The notes below the pieces were generated by a model. The model worked only from the letters and a program-made list of their open reading frames with translations, did not search any database and was not told the DNA's origin. 40,928 nt of DNA from Coriobacteriia bacterium (lineage in GTDB: Bacteria > Actinomycetota > Coriobacteriia > Coriobacteriales > Eggerthellaceae). Below are positions 16,223 through 24,351 of this stretch, piece by piece. Within the stretch, counting starts at the first letter, position 1. Each line of letters starts with the position of its first letter. Where the stretch lies: NCBI GenBank assembly GCA_030523425.1, contig JAUNIP010000012.1, positions 1 through 40,928 of the forward strand. The letters run 5' to 3'. Position numbers and translations under genes: made by a program.

Positions 16223-17617
16223 ATGGTCAACATACCCAGCCCTGCCTTGGCTATTGTTGGGCGTCATAACTCAGGAAAGACCACCCTGGTAGTCAAGCTT
16301 ATTGCCCAGCTTGTGGCCAGGGGTTTCGACGTAGGCAGCGTGAAGCACCACCATCGCACGGGCTTTGACATAGACATTCCCGGGAAGGATTCGTACCGCC
16401 AACGCGAAGCGGGTGCTTCCGAAACGGTCATTTCCGCGCCAGGGCAGATTGCCCGCATTGCCAGCATAGAAGGCGAAGCGGAATGCGACGCCATTGTGCG
16501 CAGCATGCCCGGGCACGACATTGTGCTGGTGGAGGGGTATAGGAAAAGCGGCCTGCCCACCATTGAGATTATGCGCGAAGGCAACAACGCCGACAGCATT
16601 GTGGCCGAAGTGCTGCTGGAAGGTGCCAAGCGCGGGTGGCCCTTAGGGGCGGATTTCACCCAGATTGTGCGCGCCTTGCGCGACATAGATTCCGAAGAGG
16701 AGCGCCGCCGGGTGTTGCGCGAAACCGGCGAAGCCATGATTTTCGCAAATGTGAAGGACGTTCTGGATCGCCATCAGGAAGTTTCCGAAGCCCGTCGCCG
16801 CGCGCAGGACCCGCACAGCATTGCTGTGGACGACAAGGGCCTAAAAGACGTGCGGGCAAAGATGCCCCACGCCAATACGGTGGCCATTGTCACCAACATT
16901 CCCGCAGCTCAAGAAGCTGCCAAGCTGTATGGCCTGCCATGCTTTGACATCAACGACGTTGACGGCATCACCGACTTCGTGGTGGAACATTACGTGCGTC
17001 CGCGCGTTTCGGTGGTCATCCAGGCCGGCGGCGAAAGCCGGCGCATGGGGCAAAGCAAGGCCACCGTGCCTTTCGCCGGCAAGCCTTTGATCTGCCGGCT
17101 GGTGCACCGTTTGCATGTGGCGGCCGATGAGCTGATCATCACCACCAACGAGCCCGAAAAGCTGAGCTTTCTGGCAGACGAATTCCCCGAATTGGACATC
17201 AAACTGGTGAAGGACGCCTTCGAACTCCGCGGCGCGCTGCCGGGCTTGTACACGGCTTTGAACGCGGCGTCTTCGCCGTATGTGGCGGTGGTTGCGTGCG
17301 ACATGGTGAACGCATCTGCGGCATTGGTGGTGGCGGAATCCATTGCCATGAACGAAAAGAACTGCGACGTGGTGGTGCCGGTGAACAAGCACGGCTTCGA
17401 GCCGTTCCACGCGCTGTACCGGCGCGAAACCTGCCTGGAGCCCATTCGCGCGTCGGTGCTGCAAGGGGAACGCCGTGTGCAGGCTTTCTATGAACATGCC
17501 GTGGTGTATGAGTTCACCCAGGAAGAGGTGTCTCGTGCGGTACCATATGGGGGATGCTTTGTGAATTGCAACACGCCGGAAGAATTGGCCGCATTGGAGC
17601 GTGCCTTAACGGAATAG
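16223..17617 (+). CDS. MobB-MobA fusion (molybdopterin guanine dinucleotide synthesis)
   Basis: The 464-residue protein fuses two molybdenum cofactor proteins. Residues 1-170 are MobB, a GTP-binding protein with P-loop GRHNSGKT (13-20) and the KHHHRTGFDIDIPGKDSYRQREAGA block. Residues about 260-464 are MobA, the molybdenum cofactor guanylyltransferase, with QAGGESRRMGQSKA as the GTP-binding signature and VVACDMVN as the metal-binding Asp strand. The middle (about 170-255) is a linker domain with VTNIPAAQEAAKLYGLPCFDIND. ATG 16223 is chosen because GGAGAG lies seven bases upstream; ATG 16208 has no ribosome site. The next gene is a polyferredoxin, consistent with supplying molybdoenzymes. Confidence 0.92.
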   Translation: MVNIPSPALAIVGRHNSGKTTLVVKLIAQLVARGFDVGSVKHHHRTGFDIDIPGKDSYRQREAGASETVISAPGQIARIASIEGEAECDAIVRSMPGHDIVLVEGYRKSGLPTIEIMREGNNADSIVAEVLLEGAKRGWPLGADFTQIVRALRDIDSEEERRRVLRETGEAMIFANVKDVLDRHQEVSEARRRAQDPHSIAVDDKGLKDVRAKMPHANTVAIVTNIPAAQEAAKLYGLPCFDINDVDGITDFVVEHYVRPRVSVVIQAGGESRRMGQSKATVPFAGKPLICRLVHRLHVAADELIITTNEPEKLSFLADEFPELDIKLVKDAFELRGALPGLYTALNAASSPYVAVVACDMVNASAALVVAESIAMNEKNCDVVVPVNKHGFEPFHALYRRETCLEPIRASVLQGERRVQAFYEHAVVYEFTQEEVSRAVPYGGCFVNCNTPEELAALERALTE

Positions 17618-17629
17618 CAGGACAAGGGT

Positions 17630-18808
17630 ATGCCTGACCTTTCCAACTTGGTTGACATTGCCGAACTTGCCCAGGCCATGGGCAAGCAATACGTGTTTGT
17701 GGCGTTGGAGCGCTGTTTGCCCGTGCGGCATAGGAAGGCCCGCTGCCGGCAGTGCGTGGATGTGTGCCCCGCCCAAGCGGTAACCGTGAAGGAAAACAAG
17801 GTGCAGGTTGACCACAGCCAATGCGTGGGCTGCGGGGCGTGCACCACGGTGTGCCCTGCAGAAGCCTTGGTGCCTCTTGACCCGCCGGACGCCAAGCTTC
17901 AATCCGATGCAGAGCTGCTGTTGCAGCATGCGGCCGAAAAGGGCCTGCCGGAAGGCACGGTGTGTGTGGCTTGTGCGCGCAAGGCGGCGCGCCATGAAGC
18001 GGATGACCAGGCGTTTGTGGAAGTGCCTTGTTTGTGTCGCGTGCATGAGAGTTTCCTTGTTGGCTTGGTGGCGCGCGGCGCGACGGACCTTGCGCTGGTG
18101 GATGCCGACTGCGCCACCTGCAAGTTAGGCCACTGCGAAGAAACCACCAACCGGGTGGTGGAAAGCGCCACCAAGCTGCTGGAAGCCCAAGGATGTGATG
18201 CGCGCATACGGCGTACCAGCCACTTCCCGCAGGGCATGCCGGGCTATCGGGCCCGTGCGCTGAGCGAAACGCGCCGGGCGTTCTTCACGTCTTCGGCCGA
18301 TTCGGGCAAAAAAGCCGCGGAAAAGACGGCGCGCTTCTTCATTCGCCGTGAAGCGCAGAAAGACACCACGGTTGCCATGGTACTAGACGCCTTCGGCCTG
18401 ACTGCGGAACAGGAAGCAGACCTGGTGGAGCCTCACCGGCGCACGCATCTGATAGATGCGCTTTACGAAGTGGGCCAGCCCGCCCAAGAAACCTTGGACA
18501 GCCGCCTGTTCGGCAGCGTGGAAATAGACAACGGGAAGTGCAATATCTGCAACATTTGCACGGTGGTGTGCCCCACCAAGGCGCTGCACCGGTCCGACAA
18601 GGACGGCAAGGACGCGCCGGGAAGCGCTCTTATAAGCTTTTGGCCTAGCGATTGCATCCAGTGCCACTTGTGCGAAGACGTGTGCTTCCGTAAATGCGTG
18701 ACGGTAGGGTCTGAAGTGCGCCTTGATCAGCTGTTTTCCTTTGAACCTGCAGCCTTGGTGAAAAAGAGGCCCACCAGCGCCGAAAACCGACAGCGAAACC
18801 GCGCGTGA
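17630..18808 (+). CDS. Polyferredoxin with MvhD/FlpD-like core
   Basis: The 392-residue cytoplasmic protein should carry four [4Fe-4S] clusters plus a central redox domain. The N-terminal pair uses C29, C39, C42, C46 (unusual long first spacing) and C65-x2-C68-x2-C71-x3-C75. The middle (about 108-185) resembles the delta subunit of methyl-viologen-type hydrogenase/heterodisulfide systems: CVACARKAARHEADD, then VPCLCRVHESFLVGLVARGATDLALVDADC, then CKLGHCEETTNRVVE. The C-terminal pair is CNICNICTVVCP and CIQCHLCEDVCFRKC. It probably moves electrons between an oxidoreductase and ferredoxin; the partner is not in the window. It lies 12 bases after mobBA, and its stop overlaps the next ATG (TGATG). 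Confidence 0.78.
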   Translation: MPDLSNLVDIAELAQAMGKQYVFVALERCLPVRHRKARCRQCVDVCPAQAVTVKENKVQVDHSQCVGCGACTTVCPAEALVPLDPPDAKLQSDAELLLQHAAEKGLPEGTVCVACARKAARHEADDQAFVEVPCLCRVHESFLVGLVARGATDLALVDADCATCKLGHCEETTNRVVESATKLLEAQGCDARIRRTSHFPQGMPGYRARALSETRRAFFTSSADSGKKAAEKTARFFIRREAQKDTTVAMVLDAFGLTAEQEADLVEPHRRTHLIDALYEVGQPAQETLDSRLFGSVEIDNGKCNICNICTVVCPTKALHRSDKDGKDAPGSALISFWPSDCIQCHLCEDVCFRKCVTVGSEVRLDQLFSFEPAALVKKRPTSAENRQRNRA

Positions 18809-19656
18809 TGGCTGTTCAGGCGAAACATACCGTCTGCTTGCGCGGGGCTGCTGCCGTGGCGCTTGCCTGCGTGTTGGCGTGCGCGCTGCTGGCGTTGGCG
18901 GCCTGCGCGCCTGCGGCCCCCGCCGCCCCCGAAGAAGAAACACCGCAGGAAACCTTCGTGCTGAAGGTGGGCTTCAACCCCGACAACGCTCCGTTCAGCT
19001 TCGCCGCCGAAGACGGTTCGTATGTGGGGCTGGATTTGGACCTGGCGCAGGCGGTCGCCTACAAGGAAGGCTGGGACGTTGAATACGTGCCGCTGGAAAA
19101 CTGGGACGCCCGCGAAGAAGCGCTTGCATCGGGCCAGGTGAACTGCCTGTGGAGTGGCGTGCTGCGCGAATACTACAACGATGCGTGCGTGTATTCCAAG
19201 CCATATATGCTCAACGAGCAGGTGATAGTCATCCGCAAGATGTCGGTGTACACATCGGCCGCCAGCTTGGCGGGCCGCGCGGTGGCGGTGCTGCCGGGAA
19301 CGGCCGCTTACCAGGTGCTTGCGGGTCCCAAGGCCAACTACGCCGCCACGTTTTCGCAGCTGGTGTTGGCCGAAAGCTACGACGATGCCTTCGCCAAGTT
19401 GTTGGCCAGCGAAGTGCACGGCGTGGTGTGCGATTCGGCGGCCGCGCGCATATGGATAACCGGCAACCCCGGCAGCCTGAAGCGGCTGGCTGTGCTGAGC
19501 GAAGACTACTACGCTGTGGCGTTTGCTGCTGGCGAAGATCAGCTGGCGAAAACCGTCAGCGATGACTTGGCCTTCCTGAACCGGGACGGCACCGCCCGCC
19601 AACTATGCGAGAAATACTCCAAATACGGCGTGTTCTACGACAACTGGCTAGCATAA
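18808..19656 (+). CDS. Amino-acid-type ABC substrate-binding lipoprotein
   Basis: The 282-residue lipoprotein has a signal peptide with lipobox LAAC followed by an Ala/Pro/Glu linker. The mature part is a type II periplasmic binding domain (SBP_bac_3): KVGFNPDNAPFSF at the start, GLDLDLAQAVA, and LNRDGTARQLCEKYSKYG at the end are family blocks. Solutes are usually polar amino acids, but the ligand cannot be read here. No permease or ATPase gene is adjacent, so it may serve a transporter elsewhere or act as a sensor. ATG 18808 shares one base with the preceding stop (TGATG), placing it in the mobBA-polyferredoxin unit. Confidence 0.85.
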   Translation: MAVQAKHTVCLRGAAAVALACVLACALLALAACAPAAPAAPEEETPQETFVLKVGFNPDNAPFSFAAEDGSYVGLDLDLAQAVAYKEGWDVEYVPLENWDAREEALASGQVNCLWSGVLREYYNDACVYSKPYMLNEQVIVIRKMSVYTSAASLAGRAVAVLPGTAAYQVLAGPKANYAATFSQLVLAESYDDAFAKLLASEVHGVVCDSAAARIWITGNPGSLKRLAVLSEDYYAVAFAAGEDQLAKTVSDDLAFLNRDGTARQLCEKYSKYGVFYDNWLA

Positions 19657-19735
19657 AGCTGCGCGCCCGCGCATGCCCTAATCCTTGGGAAAGTTTGAGG
19701 AAGCTGCAACTTGCACCGTCAAATCCTGCTTTTCT

Positions 19736-19744
19736 TGTTATGAT
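19736..19744 (+). promoter_or_regulatory. Extended -10 promoter of the 97-aa protein gene
   Basis: TGTTATGAT is an extended -10 box 41 bases upstream of ATG 19786. No convincing -35 at the right distance. Confidence 0.45.
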
Positions 19745-19785
19745 GGTTTTGCTTGGTTTACTTCCAGGAAAGAGAGGTCCCTATT

Positions 19786-20079
19786 ATGGGTAAGAAAGCT
19801 GCGGAAGCTCTGACGCTTACTTTTGATGAGCTGCCCAATTACCTGCATGCAAAGCATTCCGTTTACATGGACGTGGAAGGCCAGACCTTTTACCTGTCCG
19901 ACGTGAACGACATTTATTGGCGCGTACAGCGCACCGACCAGTTGAATGAGAAGGGCCACTACGTTGACTGCTCCGAACTGGTTCCCACCGTCAGTGAATT
20001 CTTGGATCTGCCGTTCTTGGATGGCAAGGCCATTTCCGACTTGTTTGACGACGCCACTTTCTACGCATCTGAAAAATAA
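19786..20079 (+). CDS. Small acidic protein of unknown function, 97 aa
   Basis: I do not recognise a family. The protein is acidic and soluble, with no signal peptide or membrane segment. A mixed alpha/beta pattern is suggested by HSVYMDVEGQTFYLSDVNDIYWRVQRTDQLN, followed by an acidic helical end (SEFLDLPFLDGKAISDLFDDATFYASEK). A monocistronic unit is likely: it has its own extended -10 promoter, the AGAGAGG ribosome site before ATG 19786, and a terminator directly after. The strong signals argue that it is real and well expressed. Confidence 0.75.
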   Translation: MGKKAAEALTLTFDELPNYLHAKHSVYMDVEGQTFYLSDVNDIYWRVQRTDQLNEKGHYVDCSELVPTVSEFLDLPFLDGKAISDLFDDATFYASEK

Positions 20080-20102
20080 GTGCTGCTACATATGAATAAC
20101 GC

Positions 20103-20131
20103 GAAGGGCTGCCCGCGGGTGGCCCTTCTTT
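20103..20131 (+). terminator. Terminator after the 97-aa protein gene
   Basis: GAAGGGC (20103-20109) pairs with GCCCTTC (20122-20128), with an inner CCCGCGGG palindrome, followed by TTT. Confidence 0.7.
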
Positions 20132-20153
20132 GCGCACGTTTCGCGCGGCGGCG

Positions 20154-20182
20154 TTGACAAACGCGCTCCCAAGCTTCACAAT
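20154..20182 (+). promoter_or_regulatory. Promoter of tRNA-Ala
   Basis: Consensus TTGACA (20154-20159), 17-bp spacer, CACAAT (20177-20182), 28 bases before the tRNA. Confidence 0.75.
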
Positions 20183-20209
20183 GCACAGATGCGCTTTATG
20201 CGCACGCGT

Positions 20210-20285
20210 GGGGATATAGCTCAGCTGGGAGAGCATCGCGTTCGCAACGCGGGGGTCACGGGTTCGAATCCCGCTATCTCCACCA
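20210..20285 (+). tRNA. tRNA-Ala (anticodon CGC)
   Basis: A complete 76-nt cloverleaf can be drawn. The acceptor stem GGGGATA/TATCTCC includes the G3:U70 pair that identifies alanine tRNA. The D arm is GCTC...GAGC, the anticodon stem TCGCG/CGCGG has loop TTCGCAA (anticodon CGC, reading GCG), and the T arm is ACGGG TTCGAAT CCCGC with GTTCGAATC. The CCA end (20283-20285) is encoded. It has its own consensus promoter and terminator. Confidence 0.97.
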
Positions 20286-20295
20286 TGAATTCGCA

Positions 20296-20327
20296 GGCCA
20301 GGGCTGCTTTTAGCCCTGGCCTTTCTT
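20296..20327 (+). terminator. Terminator of tRNA-Ala
   Basis: GGCCAGGGCT (20296-20305) pairs with AGCCCTGGCC (20312-20321) around a T-rich loop, followed by TTTCTT. Confidence 0.85.
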
Positions 20328-20424
20328 GCGCAGCAGCGGCGGTGGCACAACCAAGGCGGGTGATGCTTTGCTGGTAAGGTTTTGTAGCTTGTGTAGGGCT
20401 GCGGCGCGCGCGTTCAAAGTACGC

Positions 20425-20430
20425 TAAAAT
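20425..20430 (+). promoter_or_regulatory. -10 box for the 317-aa membrane protein gene
   Basis: TAAAAT lies 36 bases upstream of ATG 20466; no clear -35. The tRNA terminator lies between, so an independent promoter is expected here. Confidence 0.4.
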
Positions 20431-20465
20431 TTGCGCACGGAAACGAAACGAAATCGAGGTTCTGT

Positions 20466-21419
20466 ATGTACGAAAATCCTGCTTCCAAAACGGTGAAGGG
20501 CCTAAGCATCGCCGTTATCGTCCTTTCGGCGCTAGGTATGCTGCTCGGCCTGCTGTTGGCCCTTGTTGCGGTGCCCATAAGCCAAACGATAGATGCCGCC
20601 ATCAGTGAATCTGGCTCCATCACCGTCGAGGCATCCACAACGCTGACCGCCGAAGAGGTGGATGCGCTGCTTTCTTCGGATGGCGCGTTGTCGTCGCTGA
20701 CCGAAGAGCAGGCCACGGCGGTTCGCAACGTGTTGGGGTCGCTGGTTTCGGGCGATTACACTACGTTGGCTTCCATGGTGGACTTTACCGACGCCACAAC
20801 GCTGCAAGGCTTGGTGGATCTGTTTGCCAGCCTGACTGATACTCAGATACAGGACATAGCCACAAAGTTCAACGATCCCACGTTGGTCACGTCGCTGCAA
20901 GACCTGCGCGACCAGCTTGCCGCGATGACTCCTAGCGATGTGCAGTACGCTGCGCACATGTTCGAATACCTGACGCCCGAAAACGTGGGCACCACCACGA
21001 AGTTCCTGACGGCGACCATGTTTGTGGTTCTAGGCGTTATCGGCATCATTGTGTGCGCCATTTCGCTGATTGCGGGCATTTTGGCCCTGCGCAACGCTGG
21101 CAAGAAGGAAAAGCTGATGGGCGCCTTCGTGTGGACCATCATCGCAGCCATTGTGGCGTTCTTCTCGGCGCGCATCGTTTCGATGATCTTGCTGATTATT
21201 TTGGCGGTGTTCATCAACAAGGTGCGCAGCGGCGAAGGCGTCACCCCGCCCACGGCAGGCTACGGCGCCACCCAGGGCTACACGCATGGTCCTGCGGCGA
21301 ACCCGGCCGCGCAGCCCTACCAGCAGCCTGCGCAGCCGGTGGCGAACCAGGCCGCCGGACAGCAGCCTGTGGTCAATCCCGCTGCTCAGCAGCCCACCCA
21401 GCCCTATCAGCAGCAGTAA
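20466..21419 (+). CDS. Membrane protein with Pro/Gln-rich tail (DUF4064-like)
   Basis: The 317-residue protein has one N-terminal membrane helix (about 11-36), a large extracytoplasmic Ser/Thr/Asp-rich domain (about 37-180), and two or three further helices (about 180-210 and 220-250). The tail of about 65 residues repeats QP, AQP and PYQQ. The topology resembles the DUF4064-type membrane proteins of Gram-positive bacteria. No enzymatic motif is visible. GAGG lies shortly before the ATG. It is monocistronic, with a strong terminator 32 bases after the stop. The function is unknown. Confidence 0.78.
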   Translation: MYENPASKTVKGLSIAVIVLSALGMLLGLLLALVAVPISQTIDAAISESGSITVEASTTLTAEEVDALLSSDGALSSLTEEQATAVRNVLGSLVSGDYTTLASMVDFTDATTLQGLVDLFASLTDTQIQDIATKFNDPTLVTSLQDLRDQLAAMTPSDVQYAAHMFEYLTPENVGTTTKFLTATMFVVLGVIGIIVCAISLIAGILALRNAGKKEKLMGAFVWTIIAAIVAFFSARIVSMILLIILAVFINKVRSGEGVTPPTAGYGATQGYTHGPAANPAAQPYQQPAQPVANQAAGQQPVVNPAAQQPTQPYQQQ

Positions 21420-21450
21420 ACGCTGCCGCGCTTCACTTGGCGCAAACAAC

Positions 21451-21489
21451 AACGCCGCGTTCGGTCATTTCGCCGGGCGCGGCGTTTTT
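21451..21489 (+). terminator. Terminator after the membrane protein gene
   Basis: AACGCCGCG (21451-21459) pairs with CGCGGCGTT (21478-21486); the T-run extends to 21489. Confidence 0.8.
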
Positions 21490-21502
21490 AGATGCCGTGG
21501 AG

Positions 21503-21511
21503 TGCTATTAT
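21503..21511 (+). promoter_or_regulatory. Extended -10 promoter of the Mrp/Nbp35 gene
   Basis: TGCTATTAT lies 65 bases upstream of the GTG start and just after the preceding terminator. Confidence 0.5.
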
Positions 21512-21576
21512 TCACGCCATGCATCATTAGGCGGCGCGCAGACATGCGGCCGCGCACTATGCGGAAGGAGCAATCC

Positions 21577-22398
21577 GTGGAACAAGATTGCACGCATGAT
21601 TGCAGCAGCTGCGGCGTGGCCGGCTGCGGCGATCGCGAAGAAGAAGAGCGCCCCGTAGCGCGCAAGAACGTCAAGCATGTGTTCGCCGTGTTCAGCGGCA
21701 AGGGCGGCGTGGGCAAGTCGCTGGTAACGGGCTTGTTGGCAAGCGCTCTGTGCAAGCAAGGCAAGAAGGTGGGCATCTTGGATGCCGACATCACTGGCCC
21801 TAGTGTGCCGCGCATGTTCGGCCTGAAGCCCCCGCTGACCGCCGACGAAGACGGCATCAACCCGGCCATTACCGAAAGCGGCATCAAGGTTATTTCCATC
21901 AACCTGATGCTGCCCCAGGAAGATTTGCCGGTTGCCTGGCGCGGCCCGGTCATCAACAGCGCCATCCAGCAGTTCTGGGACGAAGTGAACTGGGAAGATG
22001 TTGACGTGCTGCTGATCGATATGCCCCCGGGCACGTCGGATGTGGCCTTCACCGTGCTGCGCCAGATTCCCGTGGAAGGCATCATCACCGTTTCCGCCCC
22101 GCAGGAACTGGTCAGCATGATTGTGGGCAAGGCCGTGAACTTCGCGAAGGACTTCGAAGTGCCGGTGGTAGGCCTGGTGGAAAACATGGCGTACTTCCAG
22201 TGCGACGAATGCGGCAAGAAGCACTACATCTACGGTGACCCGCAAGGTGCCTACGTGGCGCAGAAGTACGGCATTGGCGCGTACGCCGACCTGCCGGTAA
22301 GCCCGGCGGTGGCCCATGCCTGCGACAAGGGCCAAGTGGAAAACGTGGACATTGAAGACATGCTGGATTCCATCTTGGCGCTGTTCCCCGAAGACTAG
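21577..22398 (+). CDS. Mrp/Nbp35-family Fe-S carrier ATPase
   Basis: The 273-residue P-loop ATPase belongs to the Mrp/Nbp35 group that assembles and carries [4Fe-4S] clusters. The deviant Walker A GKGGVGKS is at 41-48, LLIDMPPGTSD is the Walker B/switch block, and DADITGPSVPRM is conserved. The N-terminal cysteine cluster (CTHDCSSCGVAGCG, 5-18) is the Nbp35-like site, and CDECG near residue 208 is the C-terminal CxxC that bridges a cluster between subunits. GTG 21577 is preceded by GGAAGGAG six bases upstream; ATG 21559 is less well placed. Given the many Fe-S proteins in this window, a general maturation role is likely. Confidence 0.93.
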   Translation: MEQDCTHDCSSCGVAGCGDREEEERPVARKNVKHVFAVFSGKGGVGKSLVTGLLASALCKQGKKVGILDADITGPSVPRMFGLKPPLTADEDGINPAITESGIKVISINLMLPQEDLPVAWRGPVINSAIQQFWDEVNWEDVDVLLIDMPPGTSDVAFTVLRQIPVEGIITVSAPQELVSMIVGKAVNFAKDFEVPVVGLVENMAYFQCDECGKKHYIYGDPQGAYVAQKYGIGAYADLPVSPAVAHACDKGQVENVDIEDMLDSILALFPED

Positions 22399-22445
22399 GG
22401 CTCCAGACGGCGAGATTCCGTAACGATTTGAAGCAAATTCAGTGG

Positions 22446-22478
22446 AGCGCTTCCTTCAGACACCCGCAGGGAAGCGCT
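22446..22478 (+). other. Inverted repeat, possible hairpin after mrp
   Basis: AGCGCTTCC (22446-22454) pairs with GGAAGCGCT (22470-22478); the second arm overlaps a 12-bp palindrome GGAAGCGCTTCC. There is no T-run, so it may be a weak terminator or a protein site ahead of the protease gene. Confidence 0.45.
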
Positions 22479-22537
22479 TCCTGTTATGTTGGAGCTATCA
22501 AGCGATACGCGGGTTTTCAAGAAGAGAGGCAAGTTTT

Positions 22538-24223
22538 ATGAAGCAGGCAAAACTGAAGGTGTTCGGTTCCGTTGTTGCGGCCTTGGTTTTGTGTTGCGCC
22601 GTGTTGGTGGCAGCGGGCTGCAGCGGTGTTTCCCAGGCGGTCAGCAAGCTGAACGACCGCCTTACCGAAGTGGGCTCGGCTGCGTCGCAGCTTCCCAGCA
22701 ACCTGGTGCGCGACCCCCAGACCACCATTAGTTCCACGGGGGATGCCACCGTGACCGTGCTGGTGTACATGAACGGGTCCAACCTGGAAACCGAAGCCGG
22801 CGAAGCCACCGACGACATTGCGGAAATGATTTCCGCCGGCACCTCCGACAAGGTGAACGTGCTTATCCAGACCATGGGCACCAAGCAGTGGCAAAAATAC
22901 AACATCTCTTCCAGCCACACCCAGCGCTACAAGGTGGAAAACGGCGGCCTGACTTTGGTTGACAACACCTTGGACCAAATGCCGTGCACGGAAGCCAACA
23001 CGCTGAGCAGCTTCATTGAATGGGGCGCTAAAAATTACCCCGCCGACCGCTATGAGCTGATATTTTGGAACCACGGCGGCGGCCCGGTGTATGGCTTTGG
23101 CTATGACGAAACCGGCGACACCGAAGACGCGTTGACCATCGACGAGATGCAGGCGGCCCTGAGCAAGGGCGGCGTGTATTTCGACTTCATCGGCATGGAC
23201 TGCTGCATTATGTCGAGCATCGAAACGTGCATGGCCCTGTATGACTTTTGCGACTACACCATTTTGTCCGAAGACTTCGAATCGGGCCTGGGCTGGCAGT
23301 ACAGTTCGTGGCTCAGAAAGCTGATGGAAGACACCACCATTTCCACGAAAGATTTGGGCACGCTGATTGTTGACGACATGGTGAACGCCAACAAGAACGA
23401 CCGCGTTTCAGGCGATGAAGCCATCCTTGCGCTCATCGATGAAAGCATGATGAAAGTGCTGTTCACCACGTGGACCGAATTCGCGTACGCCAACCAAGAC
23501 ACGCTGTTGGGTACCAACTACTCCACGACGGTTTCCCGCGTTGCCGGCGGCAGGGAATCCATGCTGTTGCACCACAAGGGGCTGTTCTCTGATTGGCTGG
23601 ACGCCAGCTTAAGCCTGTTCGACAGCAACTGGTACAGTGATTCCATGCAGTCTTACGGCACGGGAAACAGCATGGGCTGGGACTATTCTGATTTCTTCGG
23701 CGGCATAGCGGACGCCAGCATGGGCGACTATTACGTGACCGACATCATGGCCACGGCGCAAAACATCAATTCCGCGGAATCGCAGGCGCTTTCCGCTGCG
23801 GTGGCCAACGCCATCGTGTACACCAATTCCACGTCCGGTGACTCCGAGCTGACGGGCCTTTCGGTCACGCTGCCCTATGGCGATTCGGAGTTCTACGCGC
23901 AGCTGAAGACCGTGTTCGGCAACTGCGGGATTGACGCCGACTACATTGCGTGGCTGGGCGGTTTCGTGAACGCTTCCGGCACGTACAACCAATACGACTA
24001 TTCCAGCTGGGCAAATCTGTGGAACGGCTGGGACAGCTACAACAGCTCGTATGACTGGGGCAGCTGGCTTGACTCTTACGGCGATGCGGCAAACTACAAC
24101 AGCTATGGCTGGGATCAGTACAGCTACGAAGACAGCTGGAATTACTGGTACTTGGACAACGCAGAGTCGTTCGCTCCTGACGACAGCTACTACGGCGGAT
24201 ACATTTACGGCTATCGCAACTAA
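22538..24223 (+). CDS. Clostripain-family (C11) cysteine protease lipoprotein
   Basis: The 561-residue protein is a surface lipoprotein: its signal peptide ends in the lipobox VAAGC28. The peptidase C11 domain (about 65-400) has VTVLVYMNGSNLE at strand 1, the catalytic His in FWNHGGG (about 179) and the catalytic Cys in FIGMDCCIMSS (about 222). Clostripain-like enzymes cleave after basic residues, but specificity cannot be read here. The last 65 residues are extremely rich in Tyr, Trp, Ser, Asp and Asn (WDSYNSSYDWGSW and similar), a low-complexity tail that may bind the cell wall or other surfaces. AGAGAGG precedes ATG 22538. Confidence 0.88.
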   Translation: MKQAKLKVFGSVVAALVLCCAVLVAAGCSGVSQAVSKLNDRLTEVGSAASQLPSNLVRDPQTTISSTGDATVTVLVYMNGSNLETEAGEATDDIAEMISAGTSDKVNVLIQTMGTKQWQKYNISSSHTQRYKVENGGLTLVDNTLDQMPCTEANTLSSFIEWGAKNYPADRYELIFWNHGGGPVYGFGYDETGDTEDALTIDEMQAALSKGGVYFDFIGMDCCIMSSIETCMALYDFCDYTILSEDFESGLGWQYSSWLRKLMEDTTISTKDLGTLIVDDMVNANKNDRVSGDEAILALIDESMMKVLFTTWTEFAYANQDTLLGTNYSTTVSRVAGGRESMLLHHKGLFSDWLDASLSLFDSNWYSDSMQSYGTGNSMGWDYSDFFGGIADASMGDYYVTDIMATAQNINSAESQALSAAVANAIVYTNSTSGDSELTGLSVTLPYGDSEFYAQLKTVFGNCGIDADYIAWLGGFVNASGTYNQYDYSSWANLWNGWDSYNSSYDWGSWLDSYGDAANYNSYGWDQYSYEDSWNYWYLDNAESFAPDDSYYGGYIYGYRN

Positions 24224-24272
24224 CGGGCTTCGGGCGGGGGGACTCCCCTGGTCGCCATTCTGCCAACACTGC

Positions 24273-24304
24273 GAAGGGCCACGTCTTGCATGGCGTGGCC
24301 CTTC
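24273..24304 (+). terminator. Terminator-like hairpin after the C11 protease gene
   Basis: GAAGGGCCACG (24273-24283) pairs perfectly with CGTGGCCCTTC (24294-24304). The T-tract is weak because the next promoter begins at once. Confidence 0.6.
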
Positions 24305-24308
24305 TGCT

Positions 24309-24329
24309 ATATTAGACATCATCCTATAT
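24309..24329 (+). promoter_or_regulatory. Operator A on the deaminase promoter
   Basis: Left half ATATTAGAC, 3-bp spacer, right half ATCCTATAT. The left half overlaps an extended -10 box (TGC + TATATT, 24305-24313), so a bound repressor would block the promoter. It is one of four sites in the window with the left half ATANTAGAC. Confidence 0.6.
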
Positions 24330-24351
24330 TCAACAGGGGAAAGGACCCTTT

